In this document: positions 1 to 11,470 of the stretch, piece by piece
Layout of the letters: every line of letters starts with the position of its first letter
Numbering within the stretch: the stretch's first letter is position 1
Notes under the pieces: model-generated
The model's input: only the letters and a program-made list of their open reading frames with translations
Told to the model about the DNA's origin: nothing
Database searches by the model: none
DNA from: Chamaecyparis obtusa
Lineage: Eukaryota; Streptophyta; Pinopsida; Cupressales; Cupressaceae
Direction: 5' to 3'
Assembly (NCBI GenBank): GCA_027943335.1
Contig: BSBK01002928.1
Location: 898,501 to 962,500, forward strand
DNA length: 64,000 nt
Program-made: the position numbers and the translations under genes

Positions 1-420
1 ATTGGTGAATCAAAGGATAGAGAGGAAGAAGAGGTTGAGATGACATTTCAAGAATGTGAAAGATTATCATATAGAAGAAAAGGCAAATCCCCTTACTCTT
101 ACCTAGAGGAGATAACAAACTCAAATTGTCAAAAATAACCCACAAGATTTATTGTATTTATTAGCTTTCTTAATTGATAATGAAATTGTATATTCTAACG
201 AGTCCCTCTCCCAACAGGATGGTGAACATTTGGTAGTTATGATACCTAGGATTTTTATATTTTTTTCTAAGAGAAGATATCCCATTGGTTGCATGTGGGT
301 GTAAAAAAAAATTAGAGCTAATGAATGGTTAGACTAATATAAGGCCAAACTGGTGACCAAGGGATAATGAAAAATCATCAATTCAATTTTGGTGAGGTTT
401 TATCTTGTAATATCCCTATA
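1..420 (+). pseudogene. Ty1/copia pol relic (start of reverse transcriptase)
   Basis: Decayed copia polyprotein fragment. Around 265-355 the plus strand reads KRRYPIGCMWV, then, across stops, a piece ending YKAKLVTKG, which matches the opening of copia reverse transcriptase (usually a W-V-K-x-K-x-x-x-DG-x-x-x-R-YKARLVAKG pattern). Bases 1-138 keep an open frame with an acidic stretch of the kind that precedes RT in these elements. No catalytic FVDD block follows. Stops and frameshifts make it non-functional. The call rests on short motifs; the left part lies outside the window. Confidence 0.45.
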
Positions 421-839
421 CAAAAAATCAAGCAAAAAAACAATTAAATTAAACAAAGTATTTTTTTGATGATATAAAACTGTCATACATTCTTGAATGC
501 TCTTGCATGAAACACCTAAGGTAAAAAGGAAATGTTCCATGAGTTGAAACTCGTGAACATTTGTAAATCACTTACTTTCTCTTTATCCACTTATCCCCCT
601 TATCCAATTGATTTATTTCACTTTACAAGGTGCTACACCATTCTATCTCTTCCTCAATCTCTCCTCTATTCCTCCTCAAAATTCAACTCACTAAAATATA
701 CTATCCACCAAGTTTCTTCTTCACTCTATCGCATCTTCTTCAACATCTACATGCAAATCAGCATTAACAAATTCATCAAAATAAAAAAATTTAAAAATAT
801 CCATCTACATTTACTCCTCACTTATGGGACTCTCATGTG

Positions 840-1200
840 AGTGGACAAAGAAGGCATCCTTCTTAGGTGTCTAGACGAAAGTGGGGCTACAAGAGTCCTA
901 TCTAGAATATATGGTGGTGCATGTCATCATAGTAACTGTATTACAAAAATGATAACCGACCAAAATCTCAAGGATGGCTACTAGTGGTCATTGTAATTGT
1001 TAATATACACAAACTTGTGAAGAAATAAGACATAAAAATTTTGTAAGAAATATTTCTTTGATAAATTTGATGAGACTTTGTCCAAGGAATAGCACTATAG
1101 GATGATGGTTCGAAAATTTTGTTAATAAAAGATGATAATTTTCCGCATTTGTATTTTGACAACGATTTAGTGCTTGAACGTAGACCTTAATTCTATCTTA
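840..1200 (+). pseudogene. possible gypsy integrase zinc-binding relic
   Basis: From about 850 the plus strand reads EGILLRCLDESGATRVLSR followed by IYGGACHHSN and, further on, LKDGY. The order resembles the H2C2 zinc-binding region of Ty3/gypsy integrases (L-x-K-C-x-x-x-x-E-A-x-x-x-L-x-E-x-H-x-G-x-C then AGYYW). The second half of the finger is not visible and stops follow. It may be chance similarity in degraded retrotransposon sequence. Confidence 0.25.
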
Positions 1201-1369
1201 TGCAAACTCTAAGAGTTTGTGAAATAAAGAATTAATTGATGAAGATTATCAAAAAGGGTTCCCACCACAAGATACATAGTTAATATCAATTGTGGGGTAC
1301 AAAGTCAAGAATAGTCGATATGAAAAAAATTAACTTATACAACCTTCATTGAAGAATGGTACTTGGATG

Positions 1370-1518
1370 CCAATAGTGGCATGTTGTCATGGTTAAGTTG
1401 TTGTGTTGTTGTTCTCACCATCAAGGTTCAAATCCTATTGGGGATGAGGTGCCCCTTTTGTGGCCTCACCAGTTCATAGCTTTGGGTCAAAGCATTTACC
1501 CCTCTTTAAAAAAGAAAT
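1370..1518 (+). mobile_element. tRNA-derived SINE with target-site duplication
   Basis: A 149-bp insert flanked by two identical 15-bp copies of AATGGTACTTGGATG (1355-1369 and 1519-1533). It holds a Pol III B-box-like GGTTCAAATCC near 1431 and an A-box-like ATGGTTAAGTTG about 30 bp upstream, and ends in an A-rich tail (TTTAAAAAAGAA). Internal promoter, A-rich end and long target duplication together are diagnostic of a SINE; the family resembles the plant Au-SINE type, but that is inference. Confidence 0.65.
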
Positions 1519-2486
1519 AATGGTACTTGGATGGAATTTAAGCATGTATATGTTAAAGAGATATGTGAAGAGGATCAAATTAGATATATGGTGTTTACCT
1601 CCTATAGGTGTTCTATTGTCATGGGAAATCACTGGATACCTTCAAGAAGAGGTTTCTCCTTCTAGAAGATCATCTAGAACAATGCATATCAATCAATTAT
1701 GTTAAGTTTTTTAATGTGGGAGTATCTTGGGGTTTAGGGGCAATCTTACATTGCCAAAAAGAATTTTTTAATGTTTTTGTTAGTTTTCTTTAATTTTGAT
1801 GTTTAGAGGCTCAATGAAAAAAAATTACAGCTAATGAGGAATCAAAAGCTGCTATTGCAATTACCACTTGGATAAATAATTTTATTTTTTCATTTTATTT
1901 TCCAACTCATATAAGGCATTGGAATTTGTTGAGAATTTTAAAATTTATTGTTGGATTCTTACATGGCATTTTTGGAGGGGTTATGACAAGAAATCAATCT
2001 ACAACCCTTGCATGCTAATTTGCATGAAGCAATAGTAGGGACTTTTTGACTCTAGTCATGAATATTTATTTAATTTGTATCTAATATAATTCGATCATTT
2101 GAATTCCTTAGAAGATTTTAGAAACTAAGTGCCAAGAGGTGTGTTGAAATGTATTTTGAGTAAATATTTTAGTGGTTTTCATAACTTGGGGATTGCTAAT
2201 TAAGGGGCATATACCAAAGCATTATGGTGGACACCAAAGGGACTCATCCATTCTTATGCTAAAATTTATATGTTTCCATCATTCATTGAGAATACTTTGA
2301 TTCACAAGATAATGAAAAGTCGACAAGATAGAAAGAAGCAAAAGAGGAGTGTTGAATAAAAGTGATCGACCAAGGAGGTGTAATGAGGAGCACAAGTTGT
2401 TGGTATAACTGATGAAAAGATTATTTGAGAATGTTATGGTATGAGTTTGATGCAGATTTGACGATAGATTGATTAGTTATCATGTT

Positions 2487-4258
2487 TTTATTAAGGTAAC
2501 AACAGATTTTGAAGGGGCCTCAAAACCCTTTACAAAACTGGAACTTAAGATAAAACTATAAGAGTTCCAAAGAAACAACAGTCCATCCAAAATAAAAGTC
2601 TAGACACCCCCAAACCCCTCACAAAGAAACACTGCCAAAGAAAGCAGTCCAGCAAAACACCCCAGTTTGTTGCGCAAGATAAACCAAAGGAAAACAATAG
2701 AAAGAGGGAAGGGGACTAAACTTTTGATCCCTTCTTACGGGACCGAAGGGTCATGTCAAAAGAAGAGGAGGATCTCTTAGAATGTCTACCTTTAACTGTG
2801 ATCCACCCTTTTTCAATTCTAGCCACCTTATCCTATCAACACTGTGAACCCAAGATTGAAGAGCCAACACCCAGCAGAGGTGTTAGAACAGCCAGCGAAA
2901 CACCCAGCAAAGGACCAACATTACTCCCAGCCAAGGGATCAGCTAAAAGAGGATTAGCAACATCAAAACCAGCACCAGCTAAAACCCCAGCAAGGACAGT
3001 AGAAACAACACCCACTGAACTGCCAACAGGGGGCCTGGCTCCATCCAGCAAAGAAGGATCAGGAAAAGAACCAGCAGAAGGGCGAACATCTCCAGCCAGC
3101 AAAGAAGGAGAAGGAACAGAACCAGCCAAAGGATGATAAAAATCAGGGCTAGCAACCACAGTAGACTCAGTAAAAATAGTAGGACACGAGCCATCCTCCA
3201 CCACAAAAGACACAGGGAAAACTTGATCAAACACCTATGAAAAGCTCTAATGGGAAGATGCCTTCTCCATCGTATAGTGTTGAGAGGAGGCACCCTGCCA
3301 CCACGAGGTAGTATTTTTAAGTCTATGAAGATCACATTGAGAAGCAACATGACCAGTCTTAAAGCATCTTTTGTATCTGAAGGGAAGGCCTTCATAGTCC
3401 AATTGTTGAATGTAGCTTCTACCATGAGGAGAATAAAGTTTAATCTCTAATGGCAGGCCTTTAGAAGTATCAATATCCATGAGGATACAAGCATATGTAG
3501 GGTGGAATAAATCTGAAGATTTCTCATCCACCATTAACATTTCCCCGATAGCATCCCCCACAGTCTCTAGAATAGAATCAATCCAAAGATGGAGGAGGAG
3601 ATGAGGAAGCCTAACCCAGATGGGTTTCTTATCAAATGATTCAAAAGACGGTGAGAAGTCAAGATGACGGGATTTCAACATTAGCATAAAGCGATCATCC
3701 TAGCTAAAAAAAATTTCACACAAAATAGTTTTTCTATCCACAACATTTTCAAATTTAGCCACAAAAAAACCTTTAGCCATAGGAAATATGTGGATTGTAC
3801 CAGTAATTAGGGGCTCCCAATGCTTGGAGATCCAGGAATGAAGATCATGCAGATAAGGTCAATGTCCCTTAAATCTGCAAATCAAACTGTGTGTAGTTAA
3901 GATAGAGGCTACCACATCGATCTCAAAGAGTCTCCTCATCCAACTCCACGGCAATGAGGTTGCAGACTAGGAACGCACTGTGAGAGATGCCAACTGTAGC
4001 AGAGCGACTATGAGCCTTGGGCAGATGGACTGCCGAGGGCAGACAACCCTGCACCGAGGGCACCATAGGAGATGAAGGGGAAGCCATATGAGCCGCAGCC
4101 TTCCCATCATTTGTATTCTTTGCAGAATCCCAAACAGGCATGACAAGAGTTGAGGGAGTGACAAGAACATTTGCAACTGCTATTGAAACCCTAACGGGCA
4201 CAACAAGAGCTAAGGGAGCGATTGGAGTGTGAGCGCAAGTGGGAGTTTTCATCACACC
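2487..4258 (-). mobile_element. LINE (L1-type) insertion, ORF2 missing
   Basis: Minus-strand LINE relic inside the LTR-like repeat. The flanks are near-identical 18-bp copies of the target (TTGATTAGTTATCATGTT at about 2469-2486, TTGATCAGTTATGATGTT at about 4259-4276), and the undisturbed target exists in the second repeat copy near 5937. The 3' end (left) is A-rich on the minus strand (ACCTTAATAAAAAC). It codes for an ORF1-like protein; the endonuclease/reverse transcriptase ORF2 expected between ORF1 and the 3' end is absent, so it is internally deleted or a copy of a shorter ORF1-like transcript. Confidence 0.7.
3135..4255 (-). pseudogene. LINE ORF1-like protein relic (DUF4283 plus zinc knuckle)
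   Basis: Minus-strand coding relic. After a variable Ala/Ser/Pro-rich start (about 4255-3920), two frames carry a DUF4283-type region: PMAKGFFVAKFENVVDRKTI, then, across a stop, a stretch with KPIWVRLPHLLLHLW and ILETVGDAIG (about 3640-3545). A zinc knuckle follows, RYKRCFKTGHVASQC (about 3400-3350), of the C-x2-C-x4-H-x4-C kind but with the first cysteine read as tyrosine. In LINEs this protein binds element RNA. Stops and frameshifts break it. The C-terminal part is low-complexity Gly/Ser/Pro-rich. Confidence 0.65.
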
Positions 4259-5653
4259 TTGATCAGTTATGATGTTGTCATTGATGTCAACTTAGTATTT
4301 TTTGGTTGACAATGTGCTCGTTCTGATGATGTATGTTCAAAAGGTTGGATCCATAACAGTGGTCAGATTTGGAGTGTGTGATCGTAATGGAAGACTAAGT
4401 GATGTCTCTAGATGGTATATCTATGACCGCACAAGGTTGACGTATGTATGTTGTGACTTATGATCGATTGAAGGTTGGCAGGTCAACAAGAAGAACAGGA
4501 TGTAGCCAAGGAAGAATGATTTGATGATTGTGTCAAATAGGTTCAGATTCAGGTGTTGTGATTCAGGATATGTCATCTTGACTATGTTCTGGGGTTGTTT
4601 TTGTGACCCCATCATGATTGGTGACCAAAAGATAGAGTTTAAATGGATAGAAGATCACTCAATGAAAAGTAAATAAAGTTCTTAGAACAATCAGTCAAAT
4701 CCTCAACCGATAATGTTGTATCATGTTGTGATAAGTGATTATGCGCTCCAAGGATCGTAGTGATGTGGCAGACGGATGTGGAATAATGAGTTGGCATTTT
4801 TATGATCGTGATGAGCAAATTTCTTGAAGTTGTGCAAGAACATTGGAGAGTGTGATGTGGTTTGACTTTACTTTGTCAAATCAACTGTGTGATGGATTTG
4901 GAGGTCGACATGAACTTAAAATTGTAAATGATAATTGGTAACACATTTTAGGGTTCAAGGATTGAGTGGAAATAAATTGTAATGATGAAATTCAAATGTA
5001 TTAGATCATGGTCGATGTAGTTAGTGAAAACATATTTATATCTTTTGATGTGTTATGAGGCAAGTCTAGAGGAGAAAGATCGTGAATGCAGTTGTGTGAT
5101 TGTAGGGTTTGGATGTTCTGCATGTGAAGAAGAGATTGAGCTTGAACTAGATCTATCCTAGCAGAGGAGGAGTGCTACTTTCTCAGATCAATTTCATTTG
5201 TTGATTCCTAACAGTTTCATCAAGATAAATCCCCTAACCAGGTAGACTCTAATAGATCTGATTTGTAAATCCTTTAACCAGTTGACTCTTTAATTAGGGT
5301 TTGCAATGCCTTAATAGGGTTACTCCTAACAGGGTAAAGCTCCTAACAGTGCTAGAGATAAATCCCTTAATTGGGTGGCTCCTAACAGGGTCTTGCTCTT
5401 AACCGAGCATTTTATAATCTTTTAACAGGGTTAAGCTCTTAACCAGGCGTACTTCAAAAGAGTGCAGGATTATTTGTGGGTGTCATCCCCACACGTGGTT
5501 TTTCCTAGTTGGCTTTACACAAGAAAAATATTGGTGTTATTGTGTTGCCTGGTTGTGGATGTTTATCTTTATTGATTTGTTTATTCATGAAATGGATGTT
5601 AATTGATACTAGTTGTTGAATGGTGTATGAAAAGTTTAATTGTTAGGTTACTC

Positions 5654-7305
5654 GGGGATTGCTAATTAAGGGGCATATACCAAAGCATTATGGGACACCA
5701 AAGGGACTCATCCATTCTTAGGCTAAAATTTATATGTTTCCATCATTTGTTGAGAAAACTTTGATTCACAAGATAATGAAAAGTCGACAAGATAGAAATA
5801 AGCAAAAGATGAGTGTTGAATAAAAGCGATCGGCCAAGGAGGTGTAATGAGGAGCACAAGTTGTTGGTATAACTAATGCAAAGATTATTTGAGAATGTTA
5901 TGGTATGAGTTTGATGCAGATTTGATGATAGGTTGATCAGTTATGATGTTGTCATTGATGTCAACTTAGTATTTTTTGGTTAACGGTGTGCTTGTTATGT
6001 TGATGTATGTTCAAAAGGTTGGATCCGCATCTATGGTAAGAGTTGGTGTGCAATCGTAATGAAAGACTAAGTGATGTCTCTAGATGTTATATCTATGACC
6101 ACACAAGGTTGTCGCATGTAGTGACTTATGATTGATTGAAGGTTGGCAGGTCAACAAGAAGAACAGGATGTAGCCAAGGAAGAATGATTTAATGATTGTG
6201 TCAAATAGGTTTGGATTCAGGTGTTACGATTTAAGATATGTCATCTTGACTATGTTATGGGGTTGTTGTTGCGACCACGTCGTGATTGGTGACCAAAAGA
6301 CAAAGTTTCAATGGACAGAAGATCACTCGGTGAAAAGTAAATGAATTTCTTAGAACAATCAGTCAAATCCTCAACCGTTAATATTGTATCATGTTGTGAT
6401 AAGTGATTATGCACTCCAAGGATCGTAGTGATGTGGCAGACAGACATGGAATGATGAGTTGGCATTTTTATGATCGTTATGATCAAATTTCTTGAAGTTG
6501 TGCAAGAACATTGGAGAGTGTGATGCGGTTTGACTTTTCTTTGTCAAATCAATTATGTGATTGATCTGGAGGCTGACATGAACTTGAAATTGTAAATGGT
6601 AATTGGTAACACGTTTTAGGGTTCAAGGATTGAGTAGAAATGAATTGTAATGATGAAATTCAAATGTATTAGGTCATGGTCGACCTAGTTAGTAAAAACA
6701 TATTTATATATTTTGATGTGTTATGAGGCAAGTCTGGAGGAGAAAGATCATGAATGCAGTTGTACAATTGTAGGGTTTGGATGTTATGCATGTGAAGAAG
6801 AGATTGAGCTTGAACTAGATCTATCCTAGCAGAGGAGGGGTGCTACTTTCTCATATCACTTTCACTTGTTGATTCCTAACAGTTTCATCAAGATAAATCC
6901 CTTAACCGAGTACACTCTAACAAAGTCTGATTTGTAAATCCTTTAACCAGGTAACTCTTTAATTAGGGTTTGAAATCCCTCAATAGGGTTACCCTAACAG
7001 GGTAAAGCTCCTAACAAGGCTATAGGTAAATCCCTTAACTGGGTGGCTCCTAGCAGGGTCTTGCTCTTAACCGGGCATTTTGTAAGCTTTTAACAAGGCT
7101 AAGCTCTTAATCGAGCATACTTTAGAAGAGTGTAGGATTATTTGTGAGAGCCATCCCCACACGTGGTTTTTCCCAATTGGGTTTCCATGAGAAAAATATT
7201 GGTGTTACTGTGTTGCATGGTTGTGGATGTTTATCTTTATTGATTTGTTTATTCATGAAATGGATGTTAATTGATACTAGTTATTGAGTGGTGTATGAAA
7301 AGTTT
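5654..7305. repeat. LTR-like direct repeat, copy 2 (uninterrupted)
   Basis: Full copy of the repeat that is split at 2187-5653, joined directly to it with about 10 bp of junction. Differences are scattered single bases and small gaps (for example TATGGTGGACACC against TATGGGACACC near 2225/5690). The copy gives the empty site of the LINE insertion near 5937-5954. Confidence 0.65.
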
Positions 7306-7968
7306 AATTCTCCTCCTCCTCCTCCACGATATAGAAGCATTGTTGGCCCAGATAGGATAGTTGAAGCATTGTCAAGTTAGGACAGGTGTTAACTTCTCTC
7401 CGGAAGGCAAGCTTGACCGAGGGTGTCTACTATTTAAAGGGGGTTGGTTGTCCCCCCCCCCCCCCACCTTTTAGATTATTCCCTACAACTCCTCCTCCTC
7501 CTCCTCCTAGATTATTTATTTTCCTAGCTTGTACATGGTTTCATGTAACACATTATGTTCCCACTCATAACAAAGTATTTTTTTTTGTTTTTTTATTATT
7601 ATATAATATGTTTCCCAACTTGTGACGTTTTTGTTATTGTCATTATATTTTCCCCTTTTAGCAATGTAAATGTTAGTTTTTTGTTGGTTGATTCAAGAAT
7701 GCTCATCTATAGGTGTTTTAGGAATAGTTTGACTCTATCACTCAATTAATAAAGTAGGGTCTATAATAAAACTGAACATTTTACATATCCTATATCACAA
7801 ATATATGTCATGGTTTGTTGACAAAGTCTATGATTGTACCTTTTAAGATGTATTTATGTTTTTTCAAGGTCAATGTGCCAAGTGTAACTACTAATACTTG
7901 AAAAGACAACCTAAGATGTGATATGCCCAACAAGCCAATATCTAGGGTTAAAATGATGACTCCTTTAT
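7306..7968. other. microsatellite-rich stretch without genes
   Basis: Holds two CTC-repeat tracts (about 7310-7325 and 7488-7508) and a run of 14 C (7452-7465), then AT-rich sequence. Open frames here are short and proline-rich because of the simple repeats. No gene seen. Confidence 0.5.
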
Positions 7969-8216
7969 TGTGATTCAAAGTTCAGAATTTTGGATTTTCA
8001 ATAATGTTTTGATTCTCATATTTTATTCAATAATACATAATACAAATATATAGGACTTCCATACTTTATATTATACAAGAGTTGTTATATCTCATTAAAC
8101 TTATCCTTTGTATAGACAAGTTCGTTTAACAACTCATCACACACATTAATTTAATTCTTCACACCTCTTATTTTAATTAACGAACTAACAAATCTAATGA
8201 TGTAATATTCCTAACA
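7969..8216 (-). repeat. 3' LTR of the minus-strand copia element
   Basis: 248 bp, read on the minus strand from TGTTAGGAATATTACATC to GAACTTTGAATCACA, so with TG...CA ends. It aligns along its length with 11230-11470, with many substitutions and small gaps, which implies an old insertion. Confidence 0.6.
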
Positions 8217-8639
8217 TATCCTCATATTATATCTTTCTCTAAATGGGGATAAGTGAACCAACAATATTTGTTGGCCACATTCAATAGTTCATCAAAGATA
8301 TAAGGTAAGAGTGGTGACATATACATCTACTCATGACAATCACCTCACCATGCTTCTAAACTTTATCCAAGGATAGGGACAAATATTTATATCTAGGAAC
8401 TAAGGATAGGGACTAATACATCTATCTGAGGTCACATGAATCTAGTCAAACAAATCTATCCAACATCAAGTTATGAACAAGGACACACTTTTGCTCACAA
8501 AATTTATTATTGGGCACATACTTTCAATCATAATTACCAACTTTCACAATTACAGGCAAACACAATCATAGATACAAACTCTTGAATTATTTAGAAGATA
8601 TATTCTTCCTCATTATACTCGTGGGGGATTTTCAATGGC

Positions 8640-9400
8640 TACTTCAAAAAGACATTCTTCATGATTGTCCACAACCAATTCCCTATATTTAGCTTACCAT
8701 CAAGGAGATCCTTGGCACATTACATACAGTTCATTATAATGTACCCCTTTTTCTTGCAATAGTAAAATTTAAATTATATCCTTGGAGAATTGATTTCCCT
8801 TTGAAGTAGAATTAGATTGAGGGGAGTGTGGACCTTGTTTTTATAAGCAATATAGTTTCCTATATAAGAATCATTTTTTTAGTCCACAATCAAGGTAGAT
8901 ATTATATCTTTTAGAGTAGCATCTACTTTGATCAATGTGAAAACAATATTAATATAGTTTGAAGGCATGTCATTCAATAAAATGACCTTTTCCATCATCA
9001 TCATTTACCTTGGCTTTTATCCTAACTAGTTAATTCAATATTTACCTTGGCTTTTATCCTAACTAGTTAATTCAATAGATAACAGAGCTTACTCATATGT
9101 AAGACAACATTGTCACCTTCCATCATTTAAGCATGACTAATAGTTGTGTTAGGCCCAATTTTCCACTCAATGTTTGTGATCCAAACAAAGCACTAATAAT
9201 ATATCATCTTTGCTTTAAGGTATTCAATAAGTCAATGTGTTGGAGGTATGCATCTAAAAGTCCATAACCAATCAAAGCTATTGCTCTTTGATATTTGTAA
9301 TCTATTTTCTTATTCTAACAACATCAATCAGCTTTGATGTATCTCCACTCACCACATCCCATAGATCCTTTCAATAAGGATCAATTGTAGCTTGACTTGC
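8640..9400 (-). pseudogene. copia gag relic
   Basis: On the minus strand, fragments in gag order: RAIALIGYGLLDAYLQHI and ISALFGSQTLSGKLG (about 9290-9150), then KVILLNDMPSNYINIVFTLI (about 8990-8930), matching the UBN2-type gag layout in which a LL-x-x-LP-x-x-Y-x-x-x-V-x-x-L block precedes the zinc knuckle. A decayed knuckle, YCKKKGYIIMNC, lies near 8760-8725 with its first cysteine and histidine altered. Stops interrupt all parts. Confidence 0.55.
9003..9076. repeat. perfect 37-bp tandem duplication
   Basis: Two identical 37-bp units side by side (9003-9039 and 9040-9076), beginning ATTTACCTTGG and ending AATTCAAT. It lies inside the gag relic and would shift its frame. The perfect identity against the decayed background indicates a recent slip or duplication. 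Confidence 0.85.
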
Positions 9401-11229
9401 TATATGTGGAAGTCTTTACGTTCAAATTTCTTGATCAATGTGATGTTTTTTCTCCATTAAAATATCTTACTCTCCACTCGTCCTCCCTCTTTCCCATCCT
9501 TTATCATCTCGTATTGGAGATGGCCTCGCAGTGCGACAGTAGTCGCAAACCCTGTTATATGGGTGGTCACAAATTTGAACCTTGTTGATGCCTTGCCTTG
9601 CCTAACCGATGGAAATCGTGTGTACATGTTGCTATTAATGGGGCATGTATGCACTTGGAGGACCAATAGACGACCTACCACTTGGTTCACATTAGAGCCA
9701 CTTAGACATGTGCCTACAAAGACCACTGGCTACACATACTGATGTTCCCGCACGCACCCACACACAGTACTTGCCACGATGGAGATTGGCGACAGCGCAG
9801 CTTAAGGATGTTCGATGCAATCAACGAACAGGAGTACAATTCGCAGGGAGTCATAAGGGATGTAATGGAGAGAAAAGTAAGGAGAGATAAAGGGGTTTTT
9901 ACATAGAACGATAATGAGAGATGGAGAGGGAGACATAAGGTGAATATGGAGTGATAGTGAGGGGGAGACATAAGGAGCTTTCAGAGCGATAAGGCAAGAA
10001 AGGAATAGATAATTAGTACGAGACAAATCTAGGAGGCGTTAAAGTCTTGGCGCTTGCAACAATGTACTTACTATGAGGGCGAGGTCTCTTAAATGTGACC
10101 CCACTAGTTCATAACTACAATCAAAAGTATTCACTAAGCAAATTTTAAAAATGTACCTCGTTTTGATTGAAAACACTACTGCATTACTAAGATTAAAACA
10201 AAAAAAAACTCCCATTTTTCAGTACATAGAAAATATTAAACAATATAATGTATAGCAATTATTATATATCTTTTTTCTATATCAATTTTAGTAACTTGTT
10301 GCTAGTTCAATAACTTGGTGTATTGGAAAACATACCAAAGACATTAGTTATAAAGTTTTTGTGAGAGCTTGGAGGCAGGATATCATTAACCACCAACATG
10401 ATTTCTTCATATATATAATGCTTCTTTATCATGAACTATGTAGACATTAACCAACAATAGATCTCCTTTTGTTCTACTCTTAGATTTCCACAATTTATTC
10501 TTTTTTATATCAATACTTTGCTACATGAGACGACAAATTAGACAATCAATAATGCAACAAACTAGAATCTTGTAAGGATAAACGATAAGAACCAAGTTGA
10601 GCCACCTTAACTAACTCAAAAGAATGTCTTGGAGTTTCTTCAGCATTGGCACCTTCTTATAAAGAATTGTCAAAAAATTAGAAGTGTCATTAACCAAATT
10701 TGGTTAATCAAGAAAGGTCCTTTGGTGAGAACAAGATAGCAATAATAATCATCCTTGAAGAGCTCAATCTTTAAAAAAGGCCACAATTGTGAGAAAGATG
10801 CAAAATTATTTGATCCCCCAATAAATACACCTACAAAAAATTGACCCTAAAGAACATTTTACCAATTTGTAAATATTGTTCCTTGAAGAATTCACACACT
10901 ACAATAGTGCAATCCTTTTTCAACAACACTGCCAACCTTATTCTCAAATGAAAAAACAAAACACAATTCATCTACTCTAAACCACAAGCTAGAACAAGAC
11001 CACTACACCATTTGAGTCATCCTCGCAACATCAAATTGTTTTCTACTTTAACTACTTTTACCATTGCTAACACACCACCCATAAACCAAACAAGATCTCT
11101 TCACAAGATCATATGATGCTTGCAACTCCTCTTCTGATGTGATTGATCACTTGACCTTCACTACCAATCTAGGGCTATGTGGATATTGCCACAATAGCCC
11201 AACTTTGGGACCAACTCTAATAACCATAT
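9400..11229. other. unassigned interior of the copia element, perhaps with insertions
   Basis: A more GC-rich stretch at about 9480-10040 contrasts with its AT-rich surroundings and looks inserted. It includes GGTCACAAATTTGAACC near 9563, weakly like a Pol III B box, and at about 10075-10130 a phrase similar to the tail of the SINE at 1370-1518. Nothing coding was recognised. Confidence 0.3.
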
Positions 11230-11470
11230 TGTGATTCAAAGTTCAAAATTTTAGATTTTCATCAAAGCTACTATTCTAGTATATTTCATTTAACAATACA
11301 TAATACCAATATATAGGACTTGCATAGCTATATTATAGGGAGAGTTGATATATCTCATAAAACTACACCGCATAGACAAGTTAACAACTTATAATACAAA
11401 CACATTAATTTAATTATTCATACATTGTCCTAGCACGCAACTAACAAACCTAATGATATAATATATGTAG
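11230..11470 (-). repeat. 5' LTR of the minus-strand copia element
   Basis: Partner of 7969-8216. The boundary at 11230 is set by the shared TGTGATTCAAAGTTCA start on the plus strand and by the primer-site-like sequence just to its left. The outer end (about 11470) is blurred by divergence. Confidence 0.55.

Larger units (their letters stand above)
2187..5653. repeat. LTR-like direct repeat, copy 1 (split by a LINE)
   Basis: Two pieces, 2187-2479 and about 4264-5653, together match the uninterrupted copy at 5654-7305. The unit runs from GGGGATTGCTAATTAAGG to GTGTATGAAAAGTTTAATT. Its second half contains repeated short phrases built on CCTAACAGGGT and CTTAACCGGG and a CCCCACACGTGGTTTTTCC stretch, which I associate with plant copia LTR leaders. 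Neither copy is flanked by a recognisable internal region, so this is a tandem duplication of LTR-like sequence rather than a demonstrable element. Confidence 0.6.
7969..11470 (-). mobile_element. copia-type LTR retrotransposon, minus strand, pol deleted
   Basis: Bounded by two direct repeats of about 250 bp (7969-8216 and 11230-11470). On the minus strand the right repeat is followed by TGGTTATTAGAG, a decayed version of the usual initiator-tRNA primer site TGGTATCAGAG, so transcription would run right to left. The interior has a broken copia gag (about 9400-8640). No protease, integrase or RT motifs were found, so most of pol is lost. The part from 9400 to 11200 is unassigned and may include later insertions. 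Confidence 0.6.

Noticed and set aside
2836..3425. Two overlapping minus-strand frames of 132 and 148 codons and a plus-strand frame of 127
   Set aside because: Low-complexity frames through repeated CCAGCAAAG-type sequence in the tail of the LINE ORF1; at most one belongs to the relic.
7386..7625. Proline-rich 79-codon frame
   Set aside because: Made by the C-run and CTC repeats.
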